NCBI GenBank assembly: GCA_023053545.1 | Contig: JAKZAN010000001.1 | Coordinates: 8,948,565 to 9,012,564 of the forward strand | Direction: 5' to 3' | Length of the DNA stretch: 64,000 nucleotides | Source of the DNA: Lepidurus packardi | Taxonomy: Eukaryota; Arthropoda; Branchiopoda; Notostraca; Triopsidae | In this document: piece by piece, positions 53,390-64,000 of the stretch | How the letters are laid out: each line of letters starts with the position of its first letter | How positions within the stretch are numbered: position 1 is the stretch's first letter | Made by a program: the position numbers and the translations under genes | The notes under the pieces: model-generated | Database searches by the model: none | What the model was told of the DNA's origin: nothing | The model's input: only the letters and a program-made list of their open reading frames with translations

Positions 53390-56300
53390 ATGGCTCCTTG
53401 CCCGTTTTTGACTCGTTTGTCGTCGCCTTATATTCGCCATTACAGCTCCATGCTGTACAAGAACTACGGAGAACTTTGCCCGGTCGTTTCGCGTTGTGTT
53501 GTTACCAGTCAGGGATCAGGTCAGCAATCGGATCTTCAACGCAAGGCACCTCGTGATATAGGCAAGTTCATTTTACATATGAATCATTTGCATTTCGGGC
53601 GGGTTACATTGCTTAAATATGGGTGGAATTTGCATCGCTGGGAGATTGACATGATTGAAGTTTTGGTTATACAGTGGATTCCAAATGCCCTTTCATTGCG
53701 ACGGGCGAAGGCATCAAGAAAGCCAGTAAAGTGGTACAAGATGACGTCATTGATCTAACACCTAGTGGTAAGCTTTTCAACCTTTAAAAACTGTAGTTTA
53801 TCCCCCACCCCGTAGGTTTTCCCCCGTAGTTTATTCCCCCTTATTCACACGCTTACACTTTTCCCTCTGAGCTTTTATGTATATGTGGCACTTTCAACTG
53901 GTTTTGGCGATTTTCTTGGGCAGAATACGCTTCTTTCGTCCCCAGGTATAGAAACAAAGGCGAAATGCCCTTTCCATGGCAACAATGATATCAAGAAGGA
54001 AGTTCTGCGAGAACAAGGAAAAACTAAGGATAAGGACGCCAAAGAGTCAGAAAAGGAATCCAAGAAAGGTTGATTTTTTGGAAGTTTTTTTCGTCCAGTT
54101 TTATCTATTAATTTTTTTCTATAAAAAAAAATTATCTGCATTTAATGTGTAAAGTTGTTTGGTTGTGGAATCTGGAAAGATCCAGAGCTTAAACTAACGC
54201 TTTTACTTATACTAAATTGCACCAAATGTAATGTGGTATTTTAATGTTTATAATCTTTAATTTCATTTTGCTCGTGAAGCAAGTTGACGCTTTTTCCTGT
54301 TCTTTTTTTAACTTAGTTTGACATTAACGTGTTAGCTTTCAAACTGAAGTAGACCGTTCGATATTTTCAAGATTTTTGTTCACGTTCAAGATTTTTGCTC
54401 AAGTTTTTTTTACTAAATTACCATTAGAAAACTACAACAAAAATTATGGCTGCATATTAATTGGTGGTATGTTCAAATTACCAGAAATTAATAATTTTAA
54501 CATTAATAATTTACAAATCTTTTTTTATACACTGAGAAGAAAGAACAGATGGCGTCAGTTTACTTACCGCTAAGGATTCAAGTTCATAGAATTAACCTCC
54601 TTTCTTAGGATTTTTCGCTTATGAAGACTACTTTCATGAGCAAATTGCCAAAAAGAAGAAGGATCATTCCTACCGTGTCTTTAAGCGCGTACTTCGCAAT
54701 GCTGATCAATTTCCGGAAGCTCGCGAATTCAGCTGGGGAGAGCGTCCCGTTACGGTTTGGTGCTCAAATGACTATTTGGGCATGTCAGCCCATCCCCAAG
54801 TCAAGCGTGCTATCCAGTAAGTACAAATTACTTTTATTTTCCCATCTTTTCACCGTTACTTCTCTTTTAATTCCCTAAATTGTGTTGTGAAGTGTACATT
54901 TTGTTGTGGAGACGTGACGCACCTAAAAGTTTGTTTCCGTGGGGCCACTGCATTAATAAAATGCATTCTAAAGTTTTTATTGTGCAATTAAGTACTGGGA
55001 AGATGTCATTAAAACTTTCAGTTCATATAAACTTTCAGTATCCTATATACTCCTTTTGACTAAATATTTATTTCTCTGCATTTTATAGCGATGCTTTGGA
55101 CAAGTATGGAGCTGGAGCAGGAGGAACTCGCAACATTTCCGGGAACACAATGCTCCATGAAGCATTGGAAGCGGAACTAGCCGACTTACATCGCAAAGAA
55201 TCTGCCTTGGTTTTCACGTCCTGTTTCGTAGCGAACGACTCCACCCTTTTTACCTTGGCTCAAGCACTACCCGGTGAGTACAACAAGCAAAAAACTTGCA
55301 ATCATGGCATTTTATCTGAAGGTTGCCATATTCTCTCCGATGCCGGAAATCACGCGTCCATGATACAGGGTATTAAGAATAGCCGTGTTCCGAAGCACAT
55401 TTTTCGCCATAACGATCCTCAACATTTGCAAGAGCTCATTAGCCAATTGGATCCGTCCGTTCCCAAAATTGCTGCTTTCGAGACCGTGCACTCCATGAGC
55501 GGAGCTATCTGTCCCTTGGACGAATTGTGCCAAGTCTCTCATAATGCCGGAGCTCTGACGTTTGTTGACGAGGTTCATGCTGTGGGCTTGTATGGCAATG
55601 AAGGAGCCGGAATCGGGGAGCGTGATGGCCTCTTGGATGAAATCGATATAGTTTCGGGAACTCTGGGTAGGTTTCATGATTAGTTAATGCCAGTATTAAG
55701 CTAGCTGAACTTTCCTTTTAATTAGGCAAAGCGTTTGGTAATATTGGTGGTTACATTGCGTCTACGTCCAATCTGGTGGATATGGTACGTAGTTATGCTG
55801 CCGGCTTCATTTTCACTACGTCTTTGCCGCCCACGGTGTTAGCTGGAGCCTTGGAAGCAATTCGCATTCTGAGAACCGAAGAAGGACGTCAGCTGAGGGC
55901 TGAACATCAAGACAATGTGCGCTATCTGAGAAAGAAGCTAATGGATGAAGGTGTTAGTGTAGAGCATACCCCTTCTCATATCATCCCCATCTTCGTAAGT
56001 TCTTGCGAACACCATTTGTTTTATTTTTCCCATATGTTTTGACTTTCCACTCCCATGAATGAAATGCAAAATAGGTGGGCGATCCGCAACGTTCTACAAG
56101 TTTGTCTGATGAACTGATGCGCCAAAAGGGCCATTATGTACAAGCCATTAACTATCCAACGGTGCCACGCGGACAGGAAAAAATGCGCGTCGCTCCTACG
56201 CCTCATCACACTCGCCCCATGATGGATAAGTTTGTCGAAGATTTGGTCAGTGTGTGGAAGAGTCTGGATCTACCGATCCAAAAGCCCAACTGCGGACCCG

Positions 56301-56466
56301 TAATGAGATTGAAGCTTTCCATTAAAGTTTTCTTCTAACACATTCTTTTGAGTAGGAATGCACGTTCTGCAAGAAGCCAGTGCTGTTTGATCAACTGGAA
56401 GCTCGTACCCGCCAGTCAAACCCTTGCAACGTTCCCAACTGCCCCCAAGTTGCTTTGGCAGCTTAA
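53390..56466 (+). CDS. ALAS: 5-aminolevulinate synthase, mitochondrial
   Basis: Exons 53390-53561, 53675-53767, 53946-54068, 54609-54816, 55089-55273, 55322-55666, 55726-55994, 56075-56299, 56356-56466; all joins in frame, 576 residues. The enzyme condenses glycine and succinyl-CoA with PLP in the mitochondrial matrix, the first and rate-limiting step of heme synthesis. The presequence region has CPF heme-regulatory motifs at residue 4, in SKCPFIATG and in AKCPFHGNN. The catalytic core shows [69 protein letters not shown] and SGTLGKAFG, with the PLP lysine at about 377, split from its Gly by an intron. Intron 1 begins with GC. Intron 5 is 48 nt and free of stops. The C-terminus ends with a CTFCKKP segment and [15 protein letters not shown] occurs at 56645-56650. 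Confidence 0.97.
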
Positions 56467-56644
56467 GAATTCACCTGAGCTAACGACCAAAGGAAACTAT
56501 CTAATGGATCAGGAACTTAAGAACGACACTTTAGCGTCGAGGTCAAGCTTAAATTTTTGGGAAAAGCGGACAATTTTAGTTTTGCTTTGAGAAAGCGGAT
56601 AAAAAGATATATATATGGGAGGGGAAGCAAAGGCAAACGTTTGA

Positions 56645-56650
56645 AATAAA
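56645..56650 (+). terminator. polyadenylation signal AATAAA of ALAS
   Basis: AATAAA 179 nt after the ALAS stop; a second hexamer lies at 56765-56770. Both precede the UBE2N start. Confidence 0.6.
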
Positions 56651-56965
56651 CAGCTTTTTGGGAAGTTTAAATGGTAGAATTTAGAAATACAAGCATCACA
56701 AAAAAACGCATATTGAGTATAAATGCTGTGACCATTTGTACAGAAACGATAATGGAGCTGCACGAATAAAGTACAACTATGCGAACCTTATTTCAAAAGT
56801 ACGCCATTTATTTAGCTTCTATAAAGTCTGCTTGGCGGCGCTACGTATGCTTGTATGGTTCTTGCCATGAGAAGTCGAGAAAAACCTTGGCCACCAAATT
56901 ATATTAAGCAAATAAGCTATCCAGTTCCCTGTATATTCAAATTACATTTGTGAAAACATTCAGTC

Positions 56966-57675
56966 ATGGCAGGCTTGCCAAGGAGAATTATTAAGGTAAC
57001 AAAAGTTTGTTTAGTATGTGCTATTGTGGAGCCGATATAAAGTGTGAAGGCGTGTTTTTTTTATTTGTAGCTTTGCTTGGACAGAATTTAGTATACTATG
57101 AATTCGGTTAATATTGCAGGAAACCCAGAGACTTATGGCAGAACCCGTTCCTGGCATTAGTGCCGTTCCTGATGAACAAAATGCTCGTTACTTTCACGTG
57201 GTAGTTGCAGGTATGTCTATTTAAGACCATTTTGCCTGCCGTAGCAGAATTTGTTATCTGGATCCATTTGCGTAGGTCCTGAGGGATCGCCCTTCGAAGG
57301 TGGTGTCTTCAAACTGGAGTTGTTTTTACCTGAAGAATATCCCATGGCAGCGCCTAAAGTCCGCTTTATGACCAAGATTTATCATCCCAACATTGACAAA
57401 CTGGGAAGGATTTGCCTAGACATTTTGAAAGGTACTTTAACTCTAGTTTCTTCTGGTTTTTGGTTGATTACCTAACCTGTAATTTATTCTTGACAGATAA
57501 GTGGAGCCCAGCTTTACAAATTCGCACAGTTCTCCTGTCAATTCAGGCTTTACTAAGTGCTCCCAATCCGGACGATCCGTTAGCTAACGACGTAGCCGAG
57601 TTGTGGAAAATCAACGAAGCGGATGCCATCCGTAATGCAAAAGAATGGACTCGCATGTATGCCATGGGAAACTAG
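56966..57675 (+). CDS. UBE2N: ubiquitin-conjugating enzyme E2 N (Ubc13, bendless)
   Basis: Exons 56966-56995, 57120-57210, 57276-57431, 57497-57675; joins in frame, 151 residues (human 152). It starts [15 protein letters not shown] and carries the E2 signature: [13 protein letters not shown], the HPN motif in [10 protein letters not shown] and the active-site Cys in [12 protein letters not shown] at about residue 87. UBE2N pairs with a Uev partner (UBE2V) to build K63-linked ubiquitin chains in DNA-damage tolerance and innate immune signalling; the Drosophila gene is bendless. The protein is near identical to the human one in the catalytic part. All introns are short (65-124 nt). Confidence 0.98.
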
Positions 57676-57729
57676 GACTGGAATTTTTATAGTCTACTTT
57701 ACCAATTTTTTTTCCTCATTTATTTGCGA

Positions 57730-57735
57730 AATAAA
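57730..57735 (+). terminator. polyadenylation signal AATAAA of UBE2N
   Basis: AATAAA 55 nt after the UBE2N stop codon, in an AT-rich 3' flank followed by A- and T-rich tracts. Confidence 0.65.
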
Positions 57736-58613
57736 AAGCAAAAAGGTATCACAGTTCCCCCCCTTGCCACCCTCTTCCTAATAATAAGCCCAACTCCATT
57801 CATTCCATAATGCGATAGAAACTCAATTTTTATTTCTATCTTTTTAAGTGTAAAAGCTAAAAAAAAAAGGAGATTCAGTTTCGTCAAAAGGTCTAAAGCG
57901 TGTTTCACGGCTAAAGAATGGAAGTGGCCGTAGGAAAAAGGGAAATCAGGTGCAAATATTTATTTTTCTGAGATGCGTAGCACACGCAGGAACTCTTCTG
58001 AATTTTCCTTCCCGATTGTGCGAATTCTTTAAAAAAAATCTTTTTTGCTTGTGGCAGAGATAAACGGTGTAGTTCTTCAGTTCTGGCCTTTTTCTCGTCA
58101 TGTTCATTCAAAAGTGTAACCTTTCCTGCTTACTTGTTAGCTTTATAGATGGCGACCTTGTGTGGCTTTTCGTGTAAACATTCGTTATCTCGTTTTATCA
58201 CTGACCGCATTTGGCTCTGCGTGCGGCCTTTTGCTCTTTTGCCATGTCCGTTCTCAGTCGGGTTTGGTTTGCGTGACAGACGGGCAGTGTAGGAGCTGGA
58301 AAGTGTACTTAAAAACGTAACATAGTTAACTAATTAGTTACAGAACTTGTGATTATCATCTGCTGCAGTCGTAAACATCCCAAAGTTTGGGTTTGTGGGT
58401 TCAGTCTGCTCTCTAATCCTGCAAACATTCAAGATTGTACATCTATTACTTGTAGCTGCCAGTCGAATTACAAATCACCATTTCTATTCCTTCAGCGATG
58501 GAATGAAAACTCAGGTCTCCAGCTTCGATTCTCCGGCACTTTTCTTGAGTTAGAAGTTGTAGTAGCGGGTGGGTCAATCGCTTAAAACTGCCAAAATTCT
58601 GCGATTCCTGAAA
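57736..58613. other. UBE2N-CaMKI intergenic region
   Basis: No coding sequence recognised. It probably contains the promoter and 5' UTR of CaMKI; a short pyrimidine-rich zone precedes the start codon. Confidence 0.45.
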
Positions 58614-62597
<3,984 letters not shown>

Positions 62598-64000
62598 GTA
62601 AGTTTTCTTTTGGACACAAAGCTAACTGCTGCTAATTCATTTAGATCAAATCGAACGTTAAGTTTTTTTAAAAGATCTCAAATTTGAAGCTTATGGTAAC
62701 TTTCATAATGTTTACTACAGTGATGTCTTAATAGCCTTGGGGCAACTATATAAGACTTATAGATTTTTAATGTTACGTTAGTACACTACATAACGTAACG
62801 GTTAACCTATAATAGGAGTGCAATAACCTATAACAGAAGGCTATCCTAAACGTTTATTTCAAACTTCCTATGCAAATCAAGTTTCAAAGATAATCTGTTG
62901 CGAAATTTTTGCGAAATCCAAAGTTATTAAGTAAGGGTTCATTTCTATTGGAATAATACCGAGCGTATATATATAGAGAGAGAGTGTATACTAAGGATAG
63001 AACGACAATATTTAAAAAAAAAAAACTTACAAGAAATGGCTATTATATTTATTTATGTATTTTTTAAACTCAACGTAGGCTCGCGCCTCTTGTTGGTTAC
63101 AATAGTTATCATTTACATAATTTGGGTGCCGATTGACTGGGTGTTTCGAGATCACAACCAAGAAATAACAATAACTTAACCATGCCAAAAAGGTGAAAGA
63201 GAGGGAGGTATAGGCATGAGGGAGACAAAAGAGGGGAGGGGGGGTACATCCTATAAGAGGGTAGGGTGCTCAAGTTCTTGAACCTTGGTTACATGATAGT
63301 TGAACCGTGGCTATGATAGTTAAGTTACTAGCCTATACGAAAAGTTTTCGGCGCCCCGCGTGGTTTTGAATTATCCAAAGTAAACCTAAATAACTCAGCT
63401 TTAAAAGAATCCGTAACTAAAACCAGTAGAGTAATTTTAAGAGTAGAGTGACTGTCTTTGTGCCCTATAAGCTCTTACTTTCCCCATAGCGTTAATTATC
63501 GAACGAATTTTGATTTTCTGAAATTTAGCGTCTCTAAAATGTAATAAGTGTCTCACATTTTAATGATTCATGAGTCATTTTCGTTGGATATTAACCAACT
63601 CATACTGCGAGATGAAGTATCGATCCAGCATCCGTCACGTCTAACCTTTGACCTCGTTAGCCTGCCTACGTCCTTATCCGCCCATCCAAGTGCGGGCATA
63701 TTGCTCGAAAAACCCAGAACAACCGCCATTTTGGCGTATATGCCCGCTTCAAAACCCAAGCCAAAGTACTTGGCTTAGACAAACTGTTTCTGAGACATAG
63801 TCTTCGACTGTTTCTGAGAATCTTAGGAATATTTAATCTTTTCTCCGACCTCAAGACAAGTCATGTATATAATGCAAAGGGTGTGGCGAGGAAATTGAAT
63901 GGTGCAGGAACATTAGACAATGCAGGGCATTTAATGCTCTTAGTGAAGTCTTCAACTGATTGAATGTGGAGAAGAGCAACTTTTTTCCGTGATAGCTACT
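62598..64000 (+). other. CaMKI intron 3 sequence running to the window edge
   Basis: No kinase exon is visible here, so it is read as intron. It contains a TA/GA dinucleotide tract near 62967-62990, a G-rich purine tract near 63198-63245 and AT-rich low-complexity DNA. Short open frames near 63548-63854 overlap on both strands and look like chance. Confidence 0.5.

Overview
The window is nuclear DNA from an invertebrate animal, most likely a non-insect arthropod such as a crustacean. Genes are spread over many exons with GT-AG introns, often only 48-95 nt long. The calmodulin-kinase N-terminus starts MPLFGKK, as I remember it from arthropod CaMKI, and the Ig protein has the 3-Ig + FN3 layout of insect Klingon/Wrapper. 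A Smac/DIABLO-like gene, which has no sequence homologue in Drosophila, argues against a fly. All exon models were made by eye from reading frame, splice consensus and remembered family sequences; none was tested by alignment or RNA.

Layout. 1-9.4 kb: AT-rich DNA with simple repeats and one full copy of a TTAA-flanked MITE. 9.4-17.3 kb (minus): a PRDM-family transcription factor with PR/SET domain, CtBP-type PLDLS motif and five C2H2 fingers; its 4.6-kb first intron holds a decayed hAT transposase and two unassigned ORFs. 17.3-24.7 kb: no recognised gene, three coding-like stretches on the minus strand and degenerate repeats. 24.7-31.2 kb (plus): a compact cluster of an ANKS3-like ankyrin+SAM protein, a TPR-RRM-RRM-CCCH RNA-binding protein and amnionless. 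32.0-47.8 kb (plus): a Klingon/Wrapper-like adhesion protein whose 12.4-kb first intron collects most of the repeats (two more MITE copies, a pogo/Tigger-like remnant with a nested palindrome, tandem duplications). 48.8-51.3 kb: TRMT6 (plus) and a DIABLO-like gene (minus), convergent and overlapping at their tails. 53.4-64 kb (plus): 5-aminolevulinate synthase, UBE2N/Ubc13 and the first three exons of CaMKI, which runs off the right edge.

The genes do not form one pathway. Themes include transcription and RNA control (PRDM, TPR-RRM-CCCH, TRMT6), endocytic uptake (amnionless), cell adhesion (Klingon-like), mitochondrial functions (ALAS, DIABLO-like) and signalling (UBE2N, CaMKI). The points most worth a second look are the TPR-RRM-RRM-CCCH protein, the DIABLO-like protein without a canonical IAP-binding motif, the TRMT6/DIABLO overlap, GC-AG introns, a stop-free 48-nt intron in ALAS, three antisense or nested ORFs inside introns, and the MITE family.
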